A stretch of 64,000 bases of DNA. It comes from Kutzneria buriramensis (GTDB lineage: Bacteria; Actinomycetota; Actinomycetes; Mycobacteriales; Pseudonocardiaceae). The stretch is from NCBI RefSeq assembly GCF_003387475.1, contig NZ_QUNO01000005.1, positions 1-64,000 of the forward strand, written 5' to 3'. Both the position numbers and the translations under genes were made by a program. Of the stretch, positions 25,890 through 35,043 are shown piece by piece. The first letter of the stretch is position 1, and each line of letters starts with the position of its first letter. A model generated the notes under the pieces. It worked only from the letters and a program-made list of their open reading frames with translations, was not told the origin of the DNA and ran no database searches.

Positions 25890-26748
25890 GGATTCGGACA
25901 TGGTGGCGGAGGTCCGGCGGTTCAACCGCACGGTCACGCAGCGGGTGGGGGCGCTCAACGACCACTACCTCGGCGGGGATCGCTCGCTCGGCGCGTCGCG
26001 GCTGCTGTGGGAGATCGGCGACGGCCGCGACCTCCGGTCGCTGCGCGGGACGCTCGGCCTGGACTCGGGCTACCTGAGCCGGCTGCTGCGCTCGCTGGAG
26101 GCGGACGGCCTCGTGACCGTGGAGGCCGATCCGGCCGACCGGCGCGTGCGGGTGGCCCGGCTGACGGCCGCCGGCAAGACCGAGCGGAGCGCGCTGGACC
26201 GCCGCAGCGACGGCATCGCCGAGATGATCCTCGCGCCGCTGACCGAGCGTCAGCGCGAGCGGCTGGTCGCCGCGATGGCCGACGTGGAGCGGCTGCTGCG
26301 GGTCGGCATGGTGGAGGTCGAGGCGGTCGATCCCGACCACCCGGACGCGCGGTACTGCGTGCAGGCGTACTTCAAGGATCTGGCCGTGCTGTTCGAGGAC
26401 GGCTTCGACGGCGACGTGGTTCTCGCGCCGGACATGGAGACGGTGCTCGTTGCCCGATTGGGCGAAGAACCGATCGGCTGCGTCGGGATGTACGAGCCGG
26501 AGCCGGGCGTCTGCGAGATGAAGCGGATGTGGGTGCACGACTCGGCCCGCGGCCTCGGCCTCGGCCGGCGACTGCTGGTCGAGCTGGAAACCCTTGCGCG
26601 GCAACGGGGTGCGACGTCGATCCGGCTGGAGACGAACCGCTCGCTGACGTCGGCGATCGCGTTGTACCGGTCCTCGGGCTTCGAGGAGGTGCCGCCGTTC
26701 AACGCGGAGCCGCACGCGCACCACTGGTTCCGCAAGCAGCTCACGTAG
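25888..26748 (+). CDS. bifunctional MarR helix-turn-helix / GNAT N-acetyltransferase
   Basis: 286 residues. Residues 1-150 form a MarR-like winged helix (LGLDSGYLSRLLRSLEADGL, wing ADPADRRVRVARLTAAGK). Residues 155-286 form a GNAT domain (MKRMWVHDSARGLGLGRRLL, acetyl-CoA loop RGLGLGR). This fusion is a known actinobacterial type in which the acetyltransferase may sense or modify a small amine. The -10 box 6 nt upstream and the palindrome overlapping the start indicate a leaderless, self-controlled transcript. Confidence 0.92.
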   Translation: MDSDMVAEVRRFNRTVTQRVGALNDHYLGGDRSLGASRLLWEIGDGRDLRSLRGTLGLDSGYLSRLLRSLEADGLVTVEADPADRRVRVARLTAAGKTERSALDRRSDGIAEMILAPLTERQRERLVAAMADVERLLRVGMVEVEAVDPDHPDARYCVQAYFKDLAVLFEDGFDGDVVLAPDMETVLVARLGEEPIGCVGMYEPEPGVCEMKRMWVHDSARGLGLGRRLLVELETLARQRGATSIRLETNRSLTSAIALYRSSGFEEVPPFNAEPHAHHWFRKQLT

Positions 26749-26779
26749 AACTGTCAGGGGGGCGGTGTAGGAAGAAATC

Positions 26780-28693
26780 GTGCTGACCGACATCGACTCC
26801 TTCATCGGGCTGCCGCGGCTGACGAGCCTGCGACTGTCCCCCGACGGCCGCCGCGCGGTGGTCGGCGTGACCACCCTCGACCGCGACAAGTCCCGCTACA
26901 CCAACGCGATCTGGCAGCTCGAACCGACTCGCCGGCTGACCACCAGCGCCAAGGGCGAGGCGCTGGCGGGCTTCACGCCGTCCGGGGACCTGCTGTTCAC
27001 GTCGTCGCGGCAGCGGCCGGACGGCAAGGAGGAGCCGGCGTTATGGCGGCAGCCGTCGGACGGCGGTGACGCGTGGGTGCTGGCGTCGCCGCCGGGTGGC
27101 GTGCACGGCGTGGTGGCCGCCGGCGAGGTGATCGTGTACGGGGCAGCGGTGCTGCCGTCCGGGCAGGACCCGAAGTCACGGGAGGACAAGAAGGTCACGG
27201 CGATCCTGCACGAGGAGTTCCCGGCCCGGTACTGGGACCACGACCTCGGACCGGAGCGCACCCGCCTGTTCGTGCTCGACGGCGGCGAACCCCGTGACCT
27301 CACCGGGCACGTCGGCCGCGCCCTGGACGACGAGTCGACGTGGGACCTGTCGCCGGACGGGCGGACCGTGGTGGCGACGTGGGCGGTGGCCGAGCCCAGC
27401 GGCTCGCAGCGGCACACGCTGGTGGCGATCGACGTGACCACTGGGGATCGGCGCACGCTGCTGGACGACGTCGACCACGAGTACGAGTCGCCGCGGGTGT
27501 CGCCCGACGGCCGGCGCGTGGTGGTCTGCGTGCAGGAACGGCTGACGCCGGAGGGGCCTGGCGACCGCTGGCTCGGCGTGGTGGACCTGGTCGGCGGTTC
27601 GCTGCGGCCAGTCGCCGTTCTTTGGGACCGCTGGCCCATGTCGCCGTGCTGGACGCCGGACGGGCGGGCCGTGGTCGTGTCGGCAGACGACCACGGCCGG
27701 GAGCCGCTGTGGCGGGTGGACGTCGAGACGGAGGAGGTCACGCGGCTCACCACGGACAACGGGGCGTACCGGGACTTCGCGGTGGCGCCGGACGGCTCGG
27801 TGTACGCGCTGCGGGCCGCCATCGACAGCCCGCACCTGCCCGTGCGGATCGCCGTGGACGGCTCGACGACGTGCCTGGAGAGCCCGGCGCCGCCGCCGGA
27901 GTTACCCGGCCGCCTGACGGAGGTGACGACGACCGCCGAGGACGGCACCGAGATCCGCGCCTGGCTCGCGTTACCGGCGTCGGACGGCCCGGCCCCGCTG
28001 GCCGTGCAGATCCATGGCGGGCCGGTGATGTCGGCGAAGACATGGTCGTGGCGCTGGTGCCCGTGGCTGTGGGTGGCGCGCGGCTATGCCGTGCTGCTGC
28101 CGGACTTCGCGCTGTCCACCGGCTACGGCATGGACTTCATCCGCCGCGGCTGGGGGCAGTGGGGCGGGCCGCCGTACACCGACATCATGGCGCTGGTCGA
28201 CGCCGCGCAGGCCCGGCCCGAGATCGACGGCGAGCGGGCCGCCGCCCTGGGCGGGTCGTTCGGCGGCTTCATGACCAACTGGATCGCCGGGCACACCGAG
28301 CGGTTCGCCGCGATCGTGTCGCACGCGTCGATCTGGTCGCTGCCCGACTCGTCGGCCACCGGCGATCTTGCGCACTACTTCCGGCGCGAGATGACGGCGG
28401 CTGCCGCCGAGGCGAACTCGCCGCACCGGTTCGCCGACGCGATCCGCACGCCGATGCTCATCACGCACGGCGACAAGGACTACCGGGTGCCCATCTCCGA
28501 GGCGATGCGCCTGTGGTGGGACCTGTCGTCGCGGACCAAGGAGGACAACCCGCACAAGTTCCTGTACTTCCCCGACGAGAACCACTTCGTGACCGCACCG
28601 CACAACGTGCGCGTCCTGTACGAGACGGTGCTCGCCTTCCTCGACCACCACGTCCGCGGCCTCCCGTGGCGACGACCTGAACTCCTGGGGTGA
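26780..28693 (+). CDS. S9 family prolyl oligopeptidase/acylaminoacyl peptidase
   Basis: 637 residues. The first 370 form a WD40-like beta-propeller (repeated SPDGRR-V motifs), the rest an alpha/beta hydrolase domain. Ser493 in GGSFGG, Asp in HGDKDYRVP and His in DENHFV form the triad. No signal peptide, so cytoplasmic. It cuts peptides after proline or removes acylated N-terminal residues. The GTG start follows TAGGAA (26768-26773) by 6 nt. Confidence 0.92.
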   Translation: MLTDIDSFIGLPRLTSLRLSPDGRRAVVGVTTLDRDKSRYTNAIWQLEPTRRLTTSAKGEALAGFTPSGDLLFTSSRQRPDGKEEPALWRQPSDGGDAWVLASPPGGVHGVVAAGEVIVYGAAVLPSGQDPKSREDKKVTAILHEEFPARYWDHDLGPERTRLFVLDGGEPRDLTGHVGRALDDESTWDLSPDGRTVVATWAVAEPSGSQRHTLVAIDVTTGDRRTLLDDVDHEYESPRVSPDGRRVVVCVQERLTPEGPGDRWLGVVDLVGGSLRPVAVLWDRWPMSPCWTPDGRAVVVSADDHGREPLWRVDVETEEVTRLTTDNGAYRDFAVAPDGSVYALRAAIDSPHLPVRIAVDGSTTCLESPAPPPELPGRLTEVTTTAEDGTEIRAWLALPASDGPAPLAVQIHGGPVMSAKTWSWRWCPWLWVARGYAVLLPDFALSTGYGMDFIRRGWGQWGGPPYTDIMALVDAAQARPEIDGERAAALGGSFGGFMTNWIAGHTERFAAIVSHASIWSLPDSSATGDLAHYFRREMTAAAAEANSPHRFADAIRTPMLITHGDKDYRVPISEAMRLWWDLSSRTKEDNPHKFLYFPDENHFVTAPHNVRVLYETVLAFLDHHVRGLPWRRPELLG

Positions 28694-28732
28694 TCCGATG
28701 GATACACGCGCCCGGCACCTAAGCTCACTCGC

Positions 28733-29716
28733 ATGGAGCAACGGGTACTGGGACGCACCGGCCGCGAGGTCTCCGTAGTCGGGCTGGGCACGTGGCAGCT
28801 CGGCGCGGACTGGGGTTCGGTCGACGAGAACGACGCGCTGGCCGTGCTGGAGGCGTCCGTCGAGGCCGGGGTCACCTTCTTCGACACCGCCGACGTGTAC
28901 GGCGACGGGCGCAGCGAGCAGCTGATCGGCCGGTTCCTGCGGGAGCGCCCGGACGCGGGCGTGGTCGTGGCGACCAAGATGGGCCGGCGCGAGCCGCAGG
29001 AGGTGCAGCGCTACAACCTGGACAACTTCCGCCGGTGGAACGACCGGTCGCGGGCCAACCTGGGCGTGGACACCCTGGACCTGGTCCAGCTGCACTGCCC
29101 GCCGACCGCGGCCTACGCCACCGACTCGGTGTTCGACGCGCTGGACACCCTGGTCGAGGAGGGCCGGATCGCCTCGTACGGGGTGAGCGTGGAGACCGTG
29201 GACGAGGCGCTGACCGCCATCGCCCGGGAACACGTCGCCAGCGTGCAGATCATCCTGAACGCGTTCCGGCTCAAGCCGCTGGAGCGGGTGCTGCCGGCGG
29301 CCGCCGCGGCCGGCGTCGGCATCATCGCGCGGGTGCCGCTCGCGTCCGGGCTGCTGTCCGGGCGGTACACGCACGAGTCCGTGTTCTCCGCCGACGACCA
29401 CCGCAACTACAACCGCCGCGGCGAGGCGTTCGACGTCGGCGAGACCTTCTCCGGCGTCGACTACGACACCGGGGTCGAGGCCGCGCGCGAGTTCGCCGCC
29501 CTGGTGCCGGCCGGGGTGACGCCGGCGCAGGCCGCGCTGCGCTGGATCGTCCAGCAGCCGGGCGTCAGCACCGTGATCCCCGGCGCCCGCAACGTCGAGC
29601 AGGCCCGGGCCAACTCCGCGGCCGCCGACGTGCCCGAGCTGGACGCCGACACCCTGAAGGCGATCGCCGACCTGTACGACCGCCGCATCCGGCCGCAGGT
29701 GCACGACCGCTGGTGA
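28733..29716 (+). CDS. aldo/keto reductase
   Basis: 327-residue TIM-barrel reductase with the catalytic tetrad visible: Asp51 and Tyr56 in DTADVYGDG, Lys82 in ATKMG and His121 in LVQLHCPP. The C-terminal NADPH loop VIPGARNVEQARAN is present. It resembles the YajO/Tas branch; the substrate is unknown. A -10 TAAGCT (28720-28725) 7 nt before the ATG marks an independent leaderless gene. Confidence 0.93.
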   Translation: MEQRVLGRTGREVSVVGLGTWQLGADWGSVDENDALAVLEASVEAGVTFFDTADVYGDGRSEQLIGRFLRERPDAGVVVATKMGRREPQEVQRYNLDNFRRWNDRSRANLGVDTLDLVQLHCPPTAAYATDSVFDALDTLVEEGRIASYGVSVETVDEALTAIAREHVASVQIILNAFRLKPLERVLPAAAAAGVGIIARVPLASGLLSGRYTHESVFSADDHRNYNRRGEAFDVGETFSGVDYDTGVEAAREFAALVPAGVTPAQAALRWIVQQPGVSTVIPGARNVEQARANSAAADVPELDADTLKAIADLYDRRIRPQVHDRW

Positions 29717-29756
29717 CGGCCCGAAACTGTCAGACCCGGTGAATAGTCTCGGCGGC

Positions 29757-30866
29757 ATGGCTCCCTCCAGCGAGTACGCGCCGCCGAGACCCATCGCCCC
29801 GGGCGATGTCGTCGCCGCCTTCTCGCCGCACCTCGGCGAGTGGACGGCGGCGCAGATCACCCGCCTCGACCCGGGCTGGCGGACGGCCGACGTGCTCGAC
29901 CTGGACTGGTCCGGCCCGGAACCGCACTCCGTCGACGACCTCGGCGACGTCGAGCCGCTCGCGCAGGCGCACCGCAGCTACGAGTGGGTGCTGCCGCGCA
30001 GTCGCAAGATCATCGGCAACCTCCCGGTGCTGCGCGACGAACCCTCGTGGACCCGGTCCCACGGCTGGGACATCGGGACAGCACTCGCCACGCGACGACG
30101 GCGGGAACGCGGCGACAACGGCCCGTTCGAGCCGTGGCGCGTCAGGTACTCCGCCGACGAGTTCGCCGCGCTCCCCGACACCGTCCGCACCGACGTCACC
30201 GTTCTCGAGATCACCGACATCGTGTCGCTCGACTGCGGCCGCGTGGTGCAACTCTTTCCCCGCCTGGACGAGCTCATGCTGACCGGCGACCTCGGCGACC
30301 TCACCTCGGCCCACCGGCTCAACGAACTTCGGTCGCTGCGCCGGATCTACGTCAGCGACCTGTTCGGCATGTCGAAAGAGGACCGGCTGCTCCCACGGCA
30401 CGTTCCCGAGCTCGAGATCCTTTGCCTCGACGGCATTCCCACCGAGTACGCCGCCGCGATGCGCGCCGCGTGGCGTCCCGAGATCCCCCACGGCGTGCTC
30501 GTCGACATCACCCGCGGCCGCAAACCGGAATGGGTCGCCGAGAACCGCGACAACCCCTTGCGCGACTGGGACGGCCGCGAGCACATCTCCGACGCCCGCT
30601 ACAAGAAGTCCGTCGCCCTGTACAAGGCCACCCGCCGCGCTGTGCTCGACGCCCTGGCCGGCGCGGCCGACCGCGACCGTCTCGAACACCTCGGCCGCGA
30701 GTACGGCGAGGCCTTCAACCAGCTCGACGGCCGCGTCCCGTTCATCGAGACCGAGGAACGCGAGGAACTCTTCGACGCCCTCGCCCACATCGTCGGCGAT
30801 GCCGAGGACCTCGTGTGGGCCCGCGATGCCCTGTTCGAGGGCGTCGAGGCCGTGCGGAACTGGTGA
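29757..30866 (+). CDS. hypothetical protein with leucine-rich-repeat-like middle
   Basis: 369 residues, cytoplasmic. The N-terminal 60 residues (GDVVAAFSPHLGEWTAAQIT) resemble a Tudor/SH3-like barrel. The middle has repeats like LFPRLDELMLTGDLGDL and HVPELEILCLDGIP, suggestive of leucine-rich repeats; the C-terminus is helical. No catalytic motif and no named family recognised. ATG 29757 has TAGTCT (29744-29749) 7 nt upstream; GTG 29739 would overlap that box. It ends 1 nt from the convergent NmrA gene. Confidence 0.7.
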   Translation: MAPSSEYAPPRPIAPGDVVAAFSPHLGEWTAAQITRLDPGWRTADVLDLDWSGPEPHSVDDLGDVEPLAQAHRSYEWVLPRSRKIIGNLPVLRDEPSWTRSHGWDIGTALATRRRRERGDNGPFEPWRVRYSADEFAALPDTVRTDVTVLEITDIVSLDCGRVVQLFPRLDELMLTGDLGDLTSAHRLNELRSLRRIYVSDLFGMSKEDRLLPRHVPELEILCLDGIPTEYAAAMRAAWRPEIPHGVLVDITRGRKPEWVAENRDNPLRDWDGREHISDARYKKSVALYKATRRAVLDALAGAADRDRLEHLGREYGEAFNQLDGRVPFIETEEREELFDALAHIVGDAEDLVWARDALFEGVEAVRNW

Positions 30867-30867
30867 C

Positions 30868-31701
30868 TCACCCGCCGAACGCGTCCAGGTGGTCCTGTGC
30901 CCAGGTGCGAAAGCTCCGAGCGGGTCGGCCCAGGACCTGGCGCACGTCGTCGGTCACCACGGCGTTGCCACCGTCTCGTACCAGCTGAGCTCCACGGACG
31001 GCGACCTCGGCCACCGAGGCGTCGAACCCGGCCGCCAGCGTCTGTTCCCGCACCGCCTCCAACGGCACATCCACCGTCCGGATCGGGAGCCCGAGCAGCT
31101 CGGCCAGCTGCTCAACCTGGTCCGGCACGCTGATCAGGCCCGGCCCGGTGAGTGTGTACGCCACACCGTCGTGCCCGTCGCCGAGGAGTGCCTCGACCGC
31201 GACCTCCGCCACGTCGCGCGGATCGACCACGCCCTGCGCACCGGTCCCCGTCATGTTCGGCACCGGTGCACCGGCTCGAATCGCTGTGGCCCAGCGGAGT
31301 GCGTTGGAAGCAAACGAGGACGCCCGAAGCACCGTCCAGGCCAGGCCGCTGCTGGCAAGCGCTTGCTCGCCGGGGGCGTGCCAGTCGGACGGCAGGCCGA
31401 TCCCGCCGCCAACAGCCGAGAGCTTCACCACCTTGCGCACCCCTCCGGTCCGGGCCGCGTCGATCATCGCCAGGTCGTGCCCCGGCACCCGCTCCCCCGG
31501 CGCCGTGAGCAGGAAGACGCTGTCCACGCCGGCAATCGCCGCGCGCAGCGACGTCGAATCGTCGAAATCGCCTTGCACCGCATCGAATCCTGCGATGCGG
31601 TCGGGGTCGCGGGTCATCGCCCGCAGCTTCGCGCCCCGCTGTGTCAGCAGCCGGAGGACCTCGCCGCCGATGGTGCCGGTGGCACCCGTAACCAAGATCA
31701 T
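30868..31701 (-). CDS. NmrA-like NAD(P)-binding protein
   Basis: 277-residue atypical short-chain reductase: MILVTGATGTIGGEVLRLL with the GxxGxxG dinucleotide motif at 6-12, FDAVQGDFDD, VFLLTAPGE and WTVLRASSFASN. It lacks the YxxxK pair, as NmrA/HSCARG-type redox sensors and some quinone reductases do. The divergent AraC gene 66 bp away is its likely regulator. Confidence 0.9.
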   Translation of the reverse strand: MILVTGATGTIGGEVLRLLTQRGAKLRAMTRDPDRIAGFDAVQGDFDDSTSLRAAIAGVDSVFLLTAPGERVPGHDLAMIDAARTGGVRKVVKLSAVGGGIGLPSDWHAPGEQALASSGLAWTVLRASSFASNALRWATAIRAGAPVPNMTGTGAQGVVDPRDVAEVAVEALLGDGHDGVAYTLTGPGLISVPDQVEQLAELLGLPIRTVDVPLEAVREQTLAAGFDASVAEVAVRGAQLVRDGGNAVVTDDVRQVLGRPARSFRTWAQDHLDAFGG

Positions 31702-31767
31702 GGTCGCCAGCCTGGCAGCGGCTCGCGGTCGTTCGATAGGAAGATTCGGCACGGTTAGCCTGGGGTT

Positions 31768-32487
31768 GTGAACGCGTGGCGACAACTGCCGGTCCCCGCC
31801 GCCCTGCGCGGCTGGGTCGACGGCATCGACCTGCCGTCCCACCGGGGCGGCGACTCGTGCCCGATCATCCACGTTCCCGACCCGGCTACCACGCTCGTGT
31901 GGCGCGTGCGGGCCGATGGCGATGCCGCCGTGCTCGCGGCGGGTCCGCGCACGCACGCCACCTACTACGACGCCAAGGACATCCCTCGGTGCGTGCGATT
32001 CCGGCTCGCACCCGGCGCCGCCCGCGCGCTCCTCGGCATGTCCGTCGACGAGATCACCGACCGGGTCGTTCCCCTCGACGAGCTGTGGGGCCCCCTCGAC
32101 CCGCGGCGCGTGGGCCGTTTGACCGCCGCACTTTCCGCTCGCGTCGAAGCGACGTCGCGCCGCGACCGCTCGACCGCTCATCTGGTCCGACGCGCCTCGA
32201 TCGCCCTCGGTCGCTCGCGTGTTCCCGAGGTCGCCCGCGAGGTCGGCGTCAGCGAACGCCACCTGCGCAACGTCTTCACCCGAACCGTCGGCCTGCCGCC
32301 CCAGCAGTTCGTCCGCATCAACCGCGTCCGCGCCGTCCTTCCCCGGCTGCGCCGCGACTCCTGGGCCGGCCTCGCCGGTTCCGTCGGCTTCTACGACCAG
32401 TCGCACATGATCTCCCAGTTCCGGGCGGTCATGCACGTCACGCCGAGCGCGTTCGCCGCCGGCCGGCTGCCCACCGTCGCCTGCTAG
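31768..32487 (+). CDS. AraC family transcriptional regulator
   Basis: 239 residues. The N-terminal half is an AraC-type sensing domain (DUF6597-like: PVPAALRGWVDGID). The C-terminal pair of HTHs begins at about 145 with VPEVAREVGVSERHLRNVF and SWAGLAGSVGFYDQSHMISQ. TAGCCT (31756-31761) six bases before the GTG supports a leaderless start. It is divergent from the NmrA gene, the probable target. Confidence 0.92.
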   Translation: MNAWRQLPVPAALRGWVDGIDLPSHRGGDSCPIIHVPDPATTLVWRVRADGDAAVLAAGPRTHATYYDAKDIPRCVRFRLAPGAARALLGMSVDEITDRVVPLDELWGPLDPRRVGRLTAALSARVEATSRRDRSTAHLVRRASIALGRSRVPEVAREVGVSERHLRNVFTRTVGLPPQQFVRINRVRAVLPRLRRDSWAGLAGSVGFYDQSHMISQFRAVMHVTPSAFAAGRLPTVAC

Positions 32488-32490
32488 GCG

Positions 32491-32880
32491 TCAGAACAGG
32501 GCCGAGGTGACCAGCTCGGTGTCGACGTAGTCGGTCATGCGGCGGATCCGGCCGTCGGCGAAGGTGGCGACGATGCAGTAGGTGTTGTTGTACGGCTTGC
32601 CGGTCACCGAGGTCGCCTCGGCGCGGGCGAGCATCACCACGTCGTCGCCCTCGGCGATGAAACGGTCGAAGGTGAAGCGGATGGGGCCGGCGAGCCGGGA
32701 GGACAGCGGCTTCAGCAGGCCGTCGATCACCTGCTGCTTGCCGACGAAGGTGCCGGACAGCGGGGTGGTGCCGATGATGGTCCACTCGACGTCGTCGGCG
32801 AGGGCGTCGAGCAGTGGCTGGGCGTCGCCGCGCGACACCTGGGCGTACACGTGCCGGAGCAGGTCCCTGTTGGTGGTCAC
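32491..32880 (-). CDS. SnoaL/NTF2-like protein
   Basis: 129-residue cone-shaped fold protein (SnoaL-like): LLDALADDVEWTIIGTTPLSG, GKQQVIDGLLKPL, VVMLARAEATSVTGKPYNN and DGRIRRMTDYVDTELV. It may be an isomerase, cyclase or ligand binder. GTG 32880 follows TATACC (32892-32887) by 6 nt; GGAGGA directly abuts the GTG, too near to act as a ribosome-binding site. The frame is open further upstream, but that part crosses a repeat element and is not coding. Confidence 0.88.
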   Translation of the reverse strand: MTTNRDLLRHVYAQVSRGDAQPLLDALADDVEWTIIGTTPLSGTFVGKQQVIDGLLKPLSSRLAGPIRFTFDRFIAEGDDVVMLARAEATSVTGKPYNNTYCIVATFADGRIRRMTDYVDTELVTSALF

Positions 32881-32934
32881 TCCTCCGGTATACAAGCTTG
32901 GCACTGACACCGTGTGAGGGCGTAGACCGGACGC

Positions 32935-33043
32935 ATGCTCGAGTATTACGCCACACAGAGCCGTTTCTCGGATCCGGGACGGCACGCCGACTGGCTCGAC
33001 GACACCCCGGCGGACCTGCCCCGGCTGCGGGCCCCCTTCACCC
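32935..33043 (+). pseudogene. 5' remnant of a gene, possibly transglutaminase-like, cut by a repeat
   Basis: A leaderless promoter box TAGACC (32923-32928) stands 6 nt before an ATG that reads MLEYYATQSRFSDPGRHADW, then LDDTPADLPRLRA. This resembles the N-terminus of transglutaminase-like proteins that open with YSDPG and LP-DxxAL segments. Homology is from memory and uncertain. The reading then enters the 118-bp element and ends at 33198 without family similarity. The 3' part of the gene is missing. Confidence 0.45.
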
Positions 33044-33161
33044 CCGCGAGTCGCGCTCTGGGACACACCGAATGCAGGTTTCAGGCAGAAACGGGCCCCG
33101 GGTCTCACTCTGCACGCATCCGTAATTGTGCATTCGGTGTGTCTGAGAGCGCGACTCGCGG
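33044..33161. repeat. 118-bp element with 33-bp terminal inverted repeats
   Basis: The arm at 33044-33076 (CCGCGAGTCGCGCTCT then GGGACACACCGAATGCA) is repeated inverted at 33129-33161 with 31 of 33 bases identical. The 52-bp centre holds no ORF. Arms of the same family occur at 21583, 40578, 40678, 51290, 55057 and 63984. The structure is that of a MITE or a large bidirectional terminator. I cannot see a target-site duplication. Confidence 0.75.
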
Positions 33162-33173
33162 AGGTACCGCAGC

Positions 33174-33965
33174 TCAGCGGTGGGCGTGGATCAGGTAGCC
33201 GTGGCCCACGCCGGGGGTGTTGCGGGGGACTTCGGGGTAGGGCCAGCGGCCGTAGGCGGTGCCGACGGAGCCGATCAGGGACACCTCGCACGACCAGCCC
33301 CGGCGGCCGAGCAGGGATTCGGGATCGTCGGTGCCCCAACGCCAGGTCATGTCCAGCGCGGCGAACCGGTCCAGCATGGGCCTCATCGCGGCACTGTCCA
33401 GAAGGGACTGTCCGACGACGTCGAGCAGCAGTTGGCTGCCGGGCGCGGACAGGGCGGTGATCCCGTCCAACAGCCGGTCGACGTCGTCACCGCGCAGGTA
33501 CTGGGTGAGCCCCTCCACCACCCACGCCGTCGTCCGCCCCGCGTCGAAGCCGGCGGCCAGCAGCGGCGAACGCCACTCGCCGGCCAGGTCGACACCCACA
33601 GAGTGCCGCACGCCGACCGGCGGGGCGGAGATGAGGGACTCCTTGAGCCCCAGCACCTCCGGCCGGTCCAGCTCGTACGTGACGGTGTCGGCCAGCGCCG
33701 GCAGTCGGTACGCCCGCGAGTCCATGCCGGCGGCGACGATCACGAGCTGCCGGGCTCCCAGCCCCGAAAGCTTGTCGTCGAGGAACTTGGTGCGCACGGC
33801 GATGGTGGAGTTGTCGCCGAACTCGGCGAGCAGCCGAAAACCCTCGGCGCCGGCGAGCCGCGAGGCGTACGGGTCGGTGAACAAGCGGTCGGGGCGCTCC
33901 GACTCGCGGGCCCGCAGCGCCGCGGTCAGCCGGCCGGTGAGGGCGACCTGGTCGAGTTGGTTCAT
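33174..33965 (-). CDS. class I SAM-dependent methyltransferase (leucine carboxyl methyltransferase-like)
   Basis: 263 residues of the LCM/PPM1-like family: TALRARESERPDRLFTDPYA, RTKFLDDKL, then the SAM motif VIVAAGMDSRAYRL, YELDRPEVL and WVVEGLTQYL. Such enzymes methylate carboxyl or hydroxyl groups of small metabolites, including polyketides. The substrate is unknown. It is divergent from a two-domain Lrp regulator 85 bp away, which may control it. Confidence 0.9.
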   Translation of the reverse strand: MNQLDQVALTGRLTAALRARESERPDRLFTDPYASRLAGAEGFRLLAEFGDNSTIAVRTKFLDDKLSGLGARQLVIVAAGMDSRAYRLPALADTVTYELDRPEVLGLKESLISAPPVGVRHSVGVDLAGEWRSPLLAAGFDAGRTTAWVVEGLTQYLRGDDVDRLLDGITALSAPGSQLLLDVVGQSLLDSAAMRPMLDRFAALDMTWRWGTDDPESLLGRRGWSCEVSLIGSVGTAYGRWPYPEVPRNTPGVGHGYLIHAHR

Positions 33966-34050
33966 GCCGACGAGCATGCCCACCGGCGACGGAACAGGCC
34001 ATCCAGCGAGCCACAGGAGACGGATTCCGAAGTCGAAGTAGCCTGTGCTG

Positions 34051-34989
34051 GTGGATTCACTCGACCGGCAGCTGGTGCACGCGCTGTCCGTCGACGGCCG
34101 CGCGCCGTTCAGCCGGATCGCCCAGGCCCTGGACCGCTCCGACCGCACGATCGCGACCCGCTACCACCACCTGCGCGCGCAGGGAATGCGCGTGGTGGGG
34201 GTGGTCAACGCCAAGAAGGTCGGCCACGTCGACTGGCTGGTACGGATCCGCTGTGCCCCCGACGCGGCCAAGGCCATCGCGCAGGCACTGTCGCGCCGCG
34301 ATGACACGAGCTGGGTGGCGATCCTGTCCGGCGGCACCGAGATCACGTGCATCACCCGCGTCCGCACCGGCGACGACCACCTGCTGCTGGAACGCCTGGC
34401 CCGCACGCCGCGGATCAACGGAGTGACGGCGTACTGCATGCTCCGCGACCTGGCCGGGGTCGGCGGCTGGCCGGGACGGGTGTCCTCGCTGACGTCCAAC
34501 CAGATCGCGGCGGTCACGCCGGAAGCAACCGAATCCAACCCGGTCGGGGAATTGACCGACGCCGACTGGGCCCTGTTCACGGCGCTGGCGGTCGACGGCC
34601 GCACCACGTATCCGCGGCTGGCCGCGGTGACCGGCTGGTCGGAGTCGACGGTTCGCAGACGGCTGGCGGACGTGCGAACCGAGGGCGTCCTGTTCTTCGA
34701 CGTCGACCTCGACCCGGCCCGGTTCGGCTACGGCTGCCAGGCGGTCGTCTGGCTGACGGTGGCCCCGGCCGGACTGAACACCGTCGCGCAAACGCTTGCC
34801 AGCCACGTGGAGGTCGCCTTCGCCGCAGCCACGACCGGCGCCAGCAACATCGTCGCCTTCGTCGTCGTCACGGACCTCGACGCCCTCTACGACTACCTGG
34901 CGGCCCGGGTCGGCAGCCTGCCGGGCGTCCTCCAGGTCGAGACCTCGCTGCTGGGAAGACAGGTGAAATCCGCCGGCCGAACCATGTAG
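34051..34989 (+). CDS. Lrp/AsnC family regulator with two tandem HTH-RAM units
   Basis: 312 residues, twice the normal Lrp size. The first HTH is at 5-50 (FSRIAQALDRSDRTIATRYH) with its RAM-like domain to about 140. The second starts at 170 (TYPRLAAVTGWSESTVRRRL) and ends with FVVVTDLDALYDYLAARV. One chain can thus mimic an Lrp dimer. GTG 34051 lies 6 nt after TAGCCT (34039-34044); GTG 34045 is inside that spacing and less likely. The divergent methyltransferase is a candidate target. Confidence 0.9.
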   Translation: MDSLDRQLVHALSVDGRAPFSRIAQALDRSDRTIATRYHHLRAQGMRVVGVVNAKKVGHVDWLVRIRCAPDAAKAIAQALSRRDDTSWVAILSGGTEITCITRVRTGDDHLLLERLARTPRINGVTAYCMLRDLAGVGGWPGRVSSLTSNQIAAVTPEATESNPVGELTDADWALFTALAVDGRTTYPRLAAVTGWSESTVRRRLADVRTEGVLFFDVDLDPARFGYGCQAVVWLTVAPAGLNTVAQTLASHVEVAFAAATTGASNIVAFVVVTDLDALYDYLAARVGSLPGVLQVETSLLGRQVKSAGRTM

Positions 34990-35043
34990 AGAACCGCGGA
35001 TCGGCTCCGACCACTGCGCAGCACCCGCACGAGAGGAGACGCC

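Noticed and set aside
32881-33339. N-terminal extension of the SnoaL-like protein to 33339
   Set aside because: The extension crosses the 118-bp repeat and the methyltransferase gene; a -10 box sets the start at 32880.
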